DNA of 7,696 bases from the NCBI GenBank assembly GCA_021815905.1, contig JAKAZP010000117.1, forward strand, positions 1 to 7,696. The letters run 5' to 3'. Below, in pieces: positions 1-7,696 of the stretch. Source of the DNA: Pseudomonadota bacterium (GTDB lineage Bacteria > Pseudomonadota > Gammaproteobacteria > Steroidobacterales > Steroidobacteraceae). Position 1 is the first letter of the stretch. Each line of letters opens with the position of its first letter. Below the pieces are notes generated by a model. It was not told the origin of the DNA. It saw only the letters and a program-made list of their open reading frames with translations, and made no database searches. The position numbers and the translations under genes were made by a program.

Positions 1-54
1 TGTTCCAGCCGGGCGAAGTCGCTAGGTTAGCAGTTGCCGCCGCCCCCCGACTCG

Positions 55-95
55 GCGCCCCGGCGCCTCGTCGCGACGCTATGGCGCCGGGGCGC
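55..95. repeat. 13-bp perfect GC-only inverted repeat upstream of the propeller gene
   Basis: Arm 55-67 (GCGCCCCGGCGCC) is exactly complementary to arm 83-95 (GGCGCCGGGGCGC). The 15-nt loop, 68-82, itself contains the self-complementary CGTCGCGACG (69-78). All 13 pairs are G-C, so the fold would be very stable in RNA from either strand. No T tract follows on either strand, so it does not look like a classical intrinsic terminator. It could end transcription of a gene left of the window, act in the leader of the propeller gene, or bind a protein. The repeat is seen directly; any role is inference. Confidence 0.6.
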
Positions 96-132
96 GCCCA
101 TCGGGCACTATGCCGGGCTCCAACGACCCTCC

Positions 133-138
133 GAGGGG
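133..138 (+). promoter_or_regulatory. Ribosome binding site of the YncE-like gene
   Basis: GAGGGG lies 7 nt before the ATG at 146 and is a good Shine-Dalgarno match. It supports this start over the other plus-strand ATGs nearby (81, 110), which are in other frames. The preceding CCCT (127-130) could pair with AGGG (134-137) and partly hide the site, but that stem is short and weak. Confidence 0.6.
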
Positions 139-145
139 ATAGCTC

Positions 146-1231
146 ATGCCACGCTCCCGGGCTCTCGCGTTCGCGGCGGCACTCGTCATCGGCCTCGCCG
201 GGGCCACGCGTGCCCCGGCTCAAGCCGGCACCGGCCCCGGCTATCGGTATCACCTCGTCAAGAGCGTGCCGCTCGGCGCGCCGGACGCCTGGGATTACCT
301 GGCGTATTCGCCGACGACGCGCCGGGTGTTCGTGGCGCATGGCAACCGCCTGACGGTGGTCGATGCCCGCACGGGCCGCGTCGTCGGGCAGGTCGGCCCG
401 ATTCCGGGCGGTCCGCACGGAATCGCGTTCGATCCTGCAGCCGGGGTCGGCATCACCGACGACGGCGGGCGCGGCCAGGCGGTGATCTTCAGCCTGAAGA
501 CACTGAAGGTGGTGAAGCGGCTGAAGATCCAGCGGGGCGCCGATGCGGTGACCTTCGATTCCGTGAGCGGGCATGCGTTCGTGATCGACGGCGACACCGG
601 CACGGTGGCCGTGATCGATCCCGCGCACCGGCGCGTGGTGACCTTCATTCACATCGGCGGCGATCTCGAGTACGCCGTCCCGGGCGACAACGGCAAGCTC
701 TACGTGAATGGCGTGCCCCACCACGAGATCTTCCGCATCGACACCTCGAGCAACCGGGTGGACGCCTCCTGGCCCATGCCCCAGTGCCGATCCCCCCACG
801 GGCTCGCGATCGACACCGAGACGCACCGGCTGTTCGCGAGCTGCGAGAATCAGCGCATGGTGATCGTCAATTCCGACACCGGCGCGGTGGTCGCGGCCCT
901 GCCGATCGGGCGCGGCACCGACGCGGACCGGTTCGATCCGATCCGCAAGCTCGCTTTCAGCTCGAACGGCTTCGACGGCACGCTGTCGGTCATCCACGAG
1001 GAAGGCCCCGACACGTTCGTGCCGGTCGCGACCGTGAGGACGGCGCTGTCCGCGAGGACCATGGCCCTCGATCCCGCGAGCGGCCGGGTGTTCGTGGTCG
1101 CGGCGACAACCACCCGGGCCGCCATGGCGCGCTTCATGTCCGAGTGGCGCAAGACCCATCACCGGCCGAAGCGCTCGCCTTTCGCGCCGAACTCCCTCAA
1201 GCTCCTCATGTTCGACCCGGGACGGACCTGA
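146..1231 (+). CDS. Exported YncE-like (YVTN-type) beta-propeller protein
   Basis: The 361-residue protein begins with a Sec-type signal peptide: basic Arg3 and Arg5, a hydrophobic stretch at about 6-20, and a likely cleavage site after Ala-Gln-Ala at 25-27. A periplasmic or secreted location is therefore expected. The rest is a run of about 40-45-residue beta-propeller repeats recognisable by phrases such as RRVFVAHGNRLTVVDARTG (59-77), GHAFVIDGDTGTVAVID (142-158), HRLFASCENQRMVIVN (227-242) and GRVFVVAA (313-320). This is the pattern of the YncE/YVTN family. Cys214 and Cys233 sit in neighbouring strands and may form a disulfide. Family members are often poorly characterised, and no catalytic residues can be assigned. 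A good ribosome binding site fixes the start. The gene converges on gyrB and is not part of the replication operon. The fold assignment is firm; function, substrate and partner are unknown. Confidence 0.85.
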   Translation: MPRSRALAFAAALVIGLAGATRAPAQAGTGPGYRYHLVKSVPLGAPDAWDYLAYSPTTRRVFVAHGNRLTVVDARTGRVVGQVGPIPGGPHGIAFDPAAGVGITDDGGRGQAVIFSLKTLKVVKRLKIQRGADAVTFDSVSGHAFVIDGDTGTVAVIDPAHRRVVTFIHIGGDLEYAVPGDNGKLYVNGVPHHEIFRIDTSSNRVDASWPMPQCRSPHGLAIDTETHRLFASCENQRMVIVNSDTGAVVAALPIGRGTDADRFDPIRKLAFSSNGFDGTLSVIHEEGPDTFVPVATVRTALSARTMALDPASGRVFVVAATTTRAAMARFMSEWRKTHHRPKRSPFAPNSLKLLMFDPGRT

Positions 1232-1245
1232 TGCGATAGCGATCC

Positions 1246-1263
1246 CGCCGACGATGGTCGGCG
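1246..1263 (+). terminator. Possible terminator hairpin after the YncE-like gene
   Basis: CGCCGAC (1246-1252) and GTCGGCG (1257-1263) form a perfect 7-bp stem with loop GATG. The stem starts 14 nt past the TGA stop. No T run follows, so a Rho-independent terminator is not established; it may stabilise the 3' end of the mRNA or block the convergent transcript. Confidence 0.35.
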
Positions 1264-1282
1264 ACCCGCGCCGTAGCGGGGC

Positions 1283-1302
1283 CGCCGCTGCCCGCAGCGG
1301 CG
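1283..1302. repeat. GC hairpin in the convergent spacer
   Basis: CGCCGCTG (1283-1290) and CAGCGGCG (1295-1302) form a perfect 8-bp stem with the 4-nt loop CCCG. It lies between the two convergent genes and could serve transcripts from either side. No T tract flanks it on either strand. Confidence 0.4.
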
Positions 1303-1334
1303 ATCTCGGTCGCACTCATGAGACTCCCCGGAGT

Positions 1335-1421
1335 GGTTCTTGATGTTGTCGCAAGACCATACGCCTGCCGGGCACGGGCAGCCGTGAGTGGAAACCCGAC
1401 CGAGTCCGGTATCGCGACCGG
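1335..1421 (-). other. Short inverted repeats downstream of gyrB
   Basis: The spacer after the gyrB stop holds three small potential stems. CCGGT/ACCGG (1406-1410 and 1417-1421) abuts the stop codon. CTGCC/GGCAG (1365-1369 and 1377-1381) follows. GGTTCTTG/CAAGACC (1335-1342 and 1352-1358, one bulged T) is furthest away. Each is weak alone and none has a T tract. They may together form the 3' end of the gyrB transcript, but no single one can be called the terminator. Confidence 0.25.
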
Positions 1422-3866
<2,445 letters not shown>

Positions 3867-4925
3867 TTATACCGGTCGCACCCCCCCTTGTTCCACGTGA
3901 AACACCCGGTCGGGCTCCCCGAAGGCGGCGGTCTCCGGCTGCAACGACGTGATCAGCAACTGGCAGCCAAGACGGGCGATCTCGCTGACAAAGTGCCCCA
4001 AGTGCGCGGAATCGAGCTCCGCGGCGGGATCGTCCAGAAGAAGCGTCGGCGACTCCCGCGAGAGCTCACGAAACAGCCGGAGCTGAGCCAGCGTCAGGGC
4101 GACTGCGACGAGCTTCTGCTGTCCCCGCGAGAGCACCTCGCGCGCAGGCTTGCCCGCGAGCCGAAGGAGCAGATCGGCGCGATGCGGACCGGGGTGCGTG
4201 ATCCCCTGAGCATGATCGCGGGCCGCCGACGCCCCGAGTGCCTCGGCCAAGGTCAGGTGAGCCGTCCAACCTTGAAAGTACTGCAGGTCGGCAGCCGGAC
4301 AATCGAGCGCGGCCAGCACGTCCCGCCAGTGAGGTTGCAATCGCTCGACCACTCCCCTCCGGGCTTCGGTGAGGCTTTCTCCCAGGGCGCTGAGCTCCGG
4401 GTCCCACGCGCGGATCTGGGCCGGAGAATTCCGCAGCGCGAAGTTGCGCTGGCGAAGTGCCCGCGAGTAGCGCAGCCACCAGTCCGCAAAGCGAGGTTCC
4501 ACGTGGAACACGGCCCAGTCGAGCCAGCGCCGCCGGCGGCGCCCGCCCTCCTCGATGAGCTTGTGGATCTCCGGATCGATGATCTGCACCGGGAAGGCCA
4601 GCGAGAGGTCCGCGAGCGACCCTACGGCCTCCCCGTCCGCCCGTGCCCGGGTGCCCTGGTGCCGGTCGACCTCGACCCCCAGGGCGTGGCCGGGCACCCC
4701 CTCCGTTCTCCCGAAGACGACCAGGCGGTCGGCCCCGTGCCGAACGAGTCTCTCGGAGCTCCGCGTCCGGAACGAGCGACCGCGGCCGAGGAGGAAGACG
4801 CCCTCGAGGAGCGAGGTCTTGCCGGAGCCGTTGCCGCCCCAGATGAGATTCCGGCCGGGATGCAGCGCCAGCTCGGCGCGCGTGATGCAGCGGAAGTTGT
4901 CGACGGTGAGCTCGCGGAGGCTCAT
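3867..4925 (-). CDS. recF: DNA replication and repair protein RecF
   Basis: RecF is an SMC-like ATPase that, with RecO and RecR, helps RecA load at single-strand gaps and stalled forks. The 352 residues are close to the usual length. The N-terminus MSLRELTVDNFRCI leads to Walker A GGNGSGKTS (30-38). The ABC-type signature is LSRGQQKLVAVALTLAQ (265-281), preceded by HPGPHRADL (244-252). Walker B with D-loop is LLLDDPAAELD (295-305). The ATG at 4923-4925 is preceded by AAGG at a spacing of 6 nt, a modest ribosome binding site. It lies 194 nt after dnaN and 27 nt before gyrB. Unusually, the protein contains Val-Phe-His-Val-Glu twice (139-143 and 341-345), exactly where two parS-like DNA sites are embedded, so the protein sequence there seems constrained by a DNA function. 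The catalytic motifs are intact. Confidence 0.97.
   Translation of the reverse strand: MSLRELTVDNFRCITRAELALHPGRNLIWGGNGSGKTSLLEGVFLLGRGRSFRTRSSERLVRHGADRLVVFGRTEGVPGHALGVEVDRHQGTRARADGEAVGSLADLSLAFPVQIIDPEIHKLIEEGGRRRRRWLDWAVFHVEPRFADWWLRYSRALRQRNFALRNSPAQIRAWDPELSALGESLTEARRGVVERLQPHWRDVLAALDCPAADLQYFQGWTAHLTLAEALGASAARDHAQGITHPGPHRADLLLRLAGKPAREVLSRGQQKLVAVALTLAQLRLFRELSRESPTLLLDDPAAELDSAHLGHFVSEIARLGCQLLITSLQPETAAFGEPDRVFHVEQGGVRPV
3889..3904. promoter_or_regulatory. parS: parS-like ParB-binding site 1, inside the 3' end of recF
   Basis: TGTTCCACGTGAAACA fits the 16-bp bacterial chromosomal parS consensus TGTTNCACGTGNAACA at every defined position. ParB loads on such sites and spreads, and ParA then moves the origin region to the cell poles. 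The site overlaps the codons for Phe-His-Val-Glu near the RecF C-terminus. A second, near-perfect copy lies 606 bp away. Sites of this kind cluster near the origin in ParABS-carrying bacteria, which fits the location next to dnaA. No parA or parB is visible in the window, so use by a host ParB is inferred. Confidence 0.9.
4495..4510. promoter_or_regulatory. parS: parS-like ParB-binding site 2, inside recF
   Basis: GGTTCCACGTGGAACA differs from the parS consensus only at its first base; on the minus strand it reads TGTTCCACGTGGAACC. The inner 14 bp GTTCCACGTGGAAC is a perfect palindrome. It encodes Phe-His-Val-Glu at RecF residues 140-143. Its centre is 606 bp, exactly 202 codons, from that of site 1, so both copies are read in the same phase and orientation relative to the reading frame. 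Confidence 0.82.
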
Positions 4926-5119
4926 GAATTACCTTGCGCGATTCAAGCGAGCGTCGACGCCGGCCACGGGCAACGGTTGGGATGGCGGCGCGAGACGCCC
5001 TCTGGCCGGGCGCTTCGAGGCATGAAGCCGAGGCGCAAGGCTAAAGGGATGTCGGTGCGCCGTCCCGGTCAACAGGTCTCTCGTGGCGCGATCCGGCGGA
5101 ATAAGCCACCGGCCGAACT
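4926..5119 (-). other. dnaN-recF intergenic region
   Basis: This 194-nt gap separates dnaN from recF. On the minus strand it holds a hairpin just after the dnaN stop and a smaller CGCCC/GGGCG stem (4996-5000 and 5008-5012). A TTGACC (5067-5072) resembles a -35 element, but no convincing -10 box lies 16-18 nt downstream. The AAGG that serves recF is at the left end. recF may thus have its own promoter, but I cannot place it. Confidence 0.35.
5093..5112 (-). terminator. Possible attenuator or terminator hairpin after dnaN
   Basis: Reading the minus strand, CCGGTGG (5112-5106) pairs with CCGCCGG (5099-5093) through six Watson-Crick pairs and one G-U pair, with a 6-nt loop. The stem begins 7 nt after the dnaN stop codon. 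No U tract follows, so it may only partly reduce read-through into recF or protect the 3' end of the dnaN message. Confidence 0.35.
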
Positions 5120-6214
5120 CTAGAGCCTCATCGGCATCACGACGTATCGAGTCTGTGTCATGCCGGGCGCATGGATCAGGCAGCTGCTGTTCGAATCGGT
5201 GAGGCCGATCTCGACTTTGTCCGTCTCGATGGCCGCGAGCGCATCGAGCAGATAATTCACGTTGAAGCCGATCTCGAGCTCCTCGCCCGCGTAGACGACC
5301 TCGACCTGATCCTCGGCCTCCTCCTGCTCCGGGTTGTGAGCCTGGATCGTCAGAAGGTCGGTGCGGACCGCGAGCCGAATTCCGCGGTATTTCTCATTCG
5401 AAAGAATCGCGGTGCGCTGAAGCGCCTGGCGGAGGGTCTCGCGGTCGGCCTGCACGGTCCGCGGTGGGCTGGCGGGAATGACGCGGCCGTACTCCGGGAA
5501 ACGGCCATCGATCAGCTTCGAAGTGAAGCGAATATCGCCGATCTGGGCGCGAACGTGATTTGTCCCAATGGCCAGCTCGACCTGTCCCTCCGAGCCCAGG
5601 ATCCGCTGCAGCTCGAGCACGCCCTTGCGGGGCACGATGACCTGACCGGGCTTTGCGGGCTCGGAAAGGGTCATCTCGCAGAGAGCCAGGCGGTGCCCGT
5701 CGGTCGCCACCGCCCGCAGCTGGCTGTCCTGCGTCTCGAGGAGAAGGCCGTTCAGGTAGTACCTGACATCCTGCTGCGCCATCGAGAAGTGCGTCTTGTC
5801 GATCAGGCGCCGAAACTCTCCCTGAGGGAGGCTCAGCACCTGCTGGGCGTTGATCTCCTCGACCACCGGGAATTCCGAAGCCGGCAGGCTCGAGAGCGTG
5901 AAGCGGCTGCGACCCGCGCGAACGACGACACGCTCGCCCTCGGTCGAGAGCGTCACGCTCACCCCCTCCGGCAGCGCCCGGAAAATGTCGAGGAGCTTGC
6001 GGCCCGGGACGGTGATGTCCCCGGGCTGGTCCACGGCCACCTTCATCGCCGCAACGAGCTCGACTTCGAGATCCGTGCCGGTGATCGCGAGCCGCGCTTC
6101 GCGCGCCGACAGCAGCACGTTCGCCAGTACCGGCATGGTCTGCCGCCGCTCGACCACGCCGATCACGCTTTGCAGGGGAGCGAGAAGTTCCTCGCGCGTC
6201 GCTGTCAGCTTCAT
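5120..6214 (-). CDS. dnaN: DNA polymerase III sliding clamp (beta subunit)
   Basis: DnaN forms the ring-shaped dimer that holds polymerase III on DNA and docks many repair and replication proteins. The 364 residues compare with 366 in E. coli and contain the three clamp domains. The start MKLTATREELLAPLQSV and the following MPVLANVLL (27-35) are typical. Residues of the peptide-binding cleft are present: TDGHRLAL (171-178), FPEYGRVIP (239-247) and the C-terminal VVMPMRL (358-364), which is the usual clamp ending. The ATG is preceded by a purine-rich stretch (AAAGAAGAG) rather than a strong ribosome binding site. The gene lies 209 nt after dnaA and 194 nt before recF. No defect is visible. Confidence 0.98.
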   Translation of the reverse strand: MKLTATREELLAPLQSVIGVVERRQTMPVLANVLLSAREARLAITGTDLEVELVAAMKVAVDQPGDITVPGRKLLDIFRALPEGVSVTLSTEGERVVVRAGRSRFTLSSLPASEFPVVEEINAQQVLSLPQGEFRRLIDKTHFSMAQQDVRYYLNGLLLETQDSQLRAVATDGHRLALCEMTLSEPAKPGQVIVPRKGVLELQRILGSEGQVELAIGTNHVRAQIGDIRFTSKLIDGRFPEYGRVIPASPPRTVQADRETLRQALQRTAILSNEKYRGIRLAVRTDLLTIQAHNPEQEEAEDQVEVVYAGEELEIGFNVNYLLDALAAIETDKVEIGLTDSNSSCLIHAPGMTQTRYVVMPMRL

Positions 6215-6251
6215 CTTCTACTCTTCTTTCTCGAGATTCAGAATTGAAGTA

Positions 6252-6280
6252 GTCATAGGGCCTGGGGATTACGGGAACAA
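6252..6280 (-). promoter_or_regulatory. Candidate dnaN promoter
   Basis: On the minus strand TTGTTC (6280-6275) and TATGAC (6257-6252) are separated by 17 nt, about 38 nt upstream of the dnaN ATG. The boxes match the sigma-70 consensus at only three and four of six positions, so this is a weak candidate chosen for spacing and position. Confidence 0.22.
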
Positions 6281-6356
6281 ATCGATTCACCCCACAGGAT
6301 CAACGGCTTCGGCCGCCCGTTCCGCCCTCAAACCTCCAGCATGACCTGCGCGGGGA

Positions 6357-6401
6357 CTGTGAGCCGCCTGTGCGTAACTTTATCCCCTCGAGCGCTCACA
6401 G
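6357..6401. repeat. 8-bp inverted repeat downstream of dnaA
   Basis: CTGTGAGC (6357-6364) is matched by GCTCACAG (6394-6401) with 29 nt between. The arms bracket two of the three DnaA-box-like sequences, and the third directly follows the second arm. It might be a protein-binding operator or a stem at the end of the dnaA message; no T tract is present. Confidence 0.4.
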
Positions 6402-6411
6402 AAAATCCACA
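6369..6411. promoter_or_regulatory. Cluster of degenerate DnaA-box-like 9-mers
   Basis: Three 9-mers resemble TTATCCACA with two mismatches each. TGTGCGTAA (6369-6377) reads TTACGCACA on the minus strand and differs from the relaxed TTWTNCACA at one base. TTATCCCCT is at 6380-6388 and AAATCCACA at 6403-6411. They fall within 43 bp, just past the dnaA stop. None is a strong box, so binding by DnaA is only a possibility. Confidence 0.3.
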
Positions 6412-6423
6412 AGGAAGCGCACA

Positions 6424-7696
6424 TCAACCCGTCAGGGTTCTCAACAGGTTCGAGTAGTCCTCGCTCATGCGCACCTCGCTCCCGCGCAGCTCCTTGATAC
6501 GCTTGCACGCATGCAGCACGGTCGTGTGGTCCCGGCCGCCGAAGGCGTCCCCGATCTCCGGCAGGCTGTGGCTCGTGAGCTCCTTGGCGAGCGCCATCGC
6601 GACCTGCCGGGGGCGGGCCACCGAGCGGCTGCGGCGCTTGGACAGCAGATCCGCCATGCGCACCTTGAAGTAGTCGGCGACCGTCTTCTGGATATTCTCG
6701 ATGGTGACGAGCTTCGCCTGCAGGGACAGCAGATCCTTCAGCGCCTCCTTGGTGAATTCCAAGGTGATCGGGTGCCCGGTGAAGCGCGAATTGGCGATCA
6801 CCCGGCGGAGCGCCCCTTCGAGCTCGCGCACATTGGAGCGGATGCGCTTGGCGATGAAGAACGCGACCTCCTCCGGCAGCGGCACTCCGGCGTGCTGGGC
6901 CTTGGTCATGAGGATCGCCACGCAGGTCTCGAGCTCCGGCGGCTCGATCGCGACCGTGAGCCCCCAGCCAAAGCGCGATTTCAGCCGCTCCTCGAGGCCC
7001 GCGACCTCCTTCGGGTACCGGTCGCAGCTCAGGATGACCTGGTGCTGGCCCTCGAGCAGCTCGTTGAAGGTGTGGAAGAACTCCTCCTGCGAGCGCTCCT
7101 TGTTGGCGAAGAACTGGATGTCGTCGATGAGCAGCGCATCGAGGGAGCGGTAGGCGGTCTTGAACTCGTTCATCGAGTTGTGCTGCAGCGCGCGCACCAT
7201 GTCGCCGACGAAACGCTCCGAATGCACGTACGCGACGCGCGCTTCGCCGTCTTTTTCCTTGATCCGATGCGCGATGGCGTGCATGAGGTGAGTCTTGCCG
7301 AGTCCCACGCCGCCATAGAGGAACAGCGGGTTGTACGCGCGGCCGGGATTCTCGGCCACCTGGAACGATGCGGCCTTGGCGAGCTGGTTGCTCTTGCCCT
7401 CGACGAAAGTCGCGAACGAGAAGTCCGAATTGAGCCGCGCGCCGATCACGAGCCCTTCGGCCCGGCGCGGCCGCTGCAGCGGCGCACTCGCCACCGCCGC
7501 GGCGACCCGCATCGGCGCCGCGCGCGAGCCGACCTCGACGGTCACGATCGGCACGTCCCCGGTGCTCTTGTCGCGCAGCAGCTCGCCGATGCGCGGCAGC
7601 AGATGCTCGTTGAGCCACTCCACGGCGAAGCGGTTGGGCGCGAGGAGTTTCAGCGCCCCCGCTCCCTCGAGCGCCTGGACCGGTCGAACCCAGGTA
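6424..7696 (-). CDS. dnaA: Chromosomal replication initiator protein DnaA (5' end beyond window)
   Basis: DnaA is the AAA+ ATPase that binds DnaA boxes and melts the origin. The 423 visible residues begin [11 protein letters not shown], which aligns with E. coli DnaA from about Met24, so about 23 residues lie beyond the edge. Counting from the first complete codon (7693-7695): end of domain I with [17 protein letters not shown], a short linker, Walker A GGVGLGKT (128-135), Walker B LLIDD (188-192), sensor 1 near VILSCDR (220-226), box [13 protein letters not shown] with Arg237 and Arg241 (Arg241 being the likely arginine finger), and sensor 2 Arg290 in NVRELEG. The domain IV DNA-binding signature [16 protein letters not shown] is at 385-400. 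A GTG at 7621-7623 lies inside conserved domain I and is an internal valine, not the start. The gene leads the cluster and is probably autoregulated, but its promoter is outside. Confidence 0.97.
   Translation of the reverse strand, partial: TWVRPVQALEGAGALKLLAPNRFAVEWLNEHLLPRIGELLRDKSTGDVPIVTVEVGSRAAPMRVAAAVASAPLQRPRRAEGLVIGARLNSDFSFATFVEGKSNQLAKAASFQVAENPGRAYNPLFLYGGVGLGKTHLMHAIAHRIKEKDGEARVAYVHSERFVGDMVRALQHNSMNEFKTAYRSLDALLIDDIQFFANKERSQEEFFHTFNELLEGQHQVILSCDRYPKEVAGLEERLKSRFGWGLTVAIEPPELETCVAILMTKAQHAGVPLPEEVAFFIAKRIRSNVRELEGALRRVIANSRFTGHPITLEFTKEALKDLLSLQAKLVTIENIQKTVADYFKVRMADLLSKRRSRSVARPRQVAMALAKELTSHSLPEIGDAFGGRDHTTVLHACKRIKELRGSEVRMSEDYSNLLRTLTG

Larger units (their letters stand above)
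1..145. other. Non-coding left edge
   Basis: No supported gene is seen here on either strand. The stretch holds the 13-bp inverted repeat and the ribosome binding site described separately. I find no convincing -35/-10 pair for the propeller gene, and no recognisable end of a neighbouring gene. Confidence 0.4.
6215..6423 (-). other. dnaA-dnaN intergenic region
   Basis: This 209-nt gap is the place where a dnaN promoter, and in some gammaproteobacteria origin elements, can lie. Next to the dnaA stop it holds an 8-bp inverted repeat and three degenerate DnaA-box-like sequences, described separately. Nearer dnaN there are an 8-bp palindrome TCTCGAGA (6229-6236), a weak promoter-like pair, and a short CGGC-TTCG-GCCG hairpin (6304-6315, given on the plus strand). 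There is no AT-rich unwinding region or row of good DnaA boxes, so it is not a complete origin by itself. Confidence 0.4.

Noticed and set aside
34..1239. Plus-strand open frame of 401 codons overlapping the propeller gene in another frame
   Set aside because: The product is an Arg/Gly/Pro-rich low-complexity string typical of an out-of-frame reading, whereas the frame starting at 146 gives a signal peptide and propeller repeats.
4943..5023. 26-codon minus-strand open frame in the dnaN-recF gap
   Set aside because: It has no clear ribosome binding site and an Arg/Pro-rich product. A short chance frame is the simpler reading.
5041..5072. Sigma-70 promoter for recF starting from TTGACC
   Set aside because: The -35-like hexamer is fair, but the sequence 16-18 nt downstream (around TCCCTT) has no resemblance to a -10 box.
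3888..5123. Plus-strand open frame of 411 codons across recF
   Set aside because: It is antisense to a clear recF, its product has no recognisable motifs, and long antisense frames are expected in GC-rich coding DNA. It begins by reading through the parS-like site.
5234..5246. ATTCACGTTGAAG in dnaN as a third parS-like site
   Set aside because: An extra base breaks the CACGTG core and the outer bases do not fit, so it does not match the consensus.
5171..6247. Plus-strand open frame of 358 codons across dnaN
   Set aside because: It mirrors dnaN almost end to end and its composition is that of a complementary-strand shadow (rich in Leu, Arg, Asp, Glu), without any known domain.
6215..6423. 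Complete replication origin in the dnaA-dnaN gap
   Set aside because: There are no strong DnaA boxes and no AT-rich unwinding element. The main origin may lie upstream of dnaA, beyond the right edge.
6380..7618. Second minus-strand frame of 412 codons over dnaA
   Set aside because: It is an Arg/Ala/Gly-rich shifted reading of dnaA; the frame ending at 6424 holds every DnaA motif.

Overview
The window carries the conserved replication-initiation cluster dnaA-dnaN-recF-gyrB of a bacterial chromosome. All four genes are on the minus strand, read right to left. A secreted beta-propeller gene of the YncE type lies on the plus strand at the left end and converges on gyrB. The sequence is GC-rich. 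An intact recF between dnaN and gyrB, together with a GyrB of 805 residues that has the long insertion in its C-terminal half seen in Escherichia coli GyrB, points to a high-GC gammaproteobacterium. This is inference from family knowledge; the genus cannot be named.

Layout from left to right. Positions 1-145 are non-coding and hold a perfect 13-bp GC-only inverted repeat. Positions 146-1231 (+) encode the exported propeller protein. Positions 1232-1421 are a convergent spacer with several short GC hairpins and no T tracts. Positions 1422-3839 (-) are gyrB, then 27 nt, then recF at 3867-4925 (-). A 194-nt gap follows, then dnaN at 5120-6214 (-). A 209-nt gap contains degenerate DnaA-box-like sites and an 8-bp inverted repeat. 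dnaA runs from 6424 off the right edge (-), lacking roughly its first two dozen codons.

DnaA opens the origin, DnaN is the polymerase sliding clamp, RecF loads recombination functions at gaps, and GyrB with GyrA removes positive supercoils ahead of the fork. The most striking non-coding signal is a pair of parS-like ParB-binding sequences inside recF (3889-3904 and 4495-4510). One matches the bacterial consensus exactly and the other at 15 of 16 positions. Both are read in the same codon phase, so each encodes Phe-His-Val-Glu in RecF. This places a chromosome-segregation centromere inside the replication cluster.

I see no mobile element, CRISPR array, RNA gene or unfamiliar multi-gene system. 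The window is mainly core genome, and its interest lies in the embedded DNA sites and the spacer structures.
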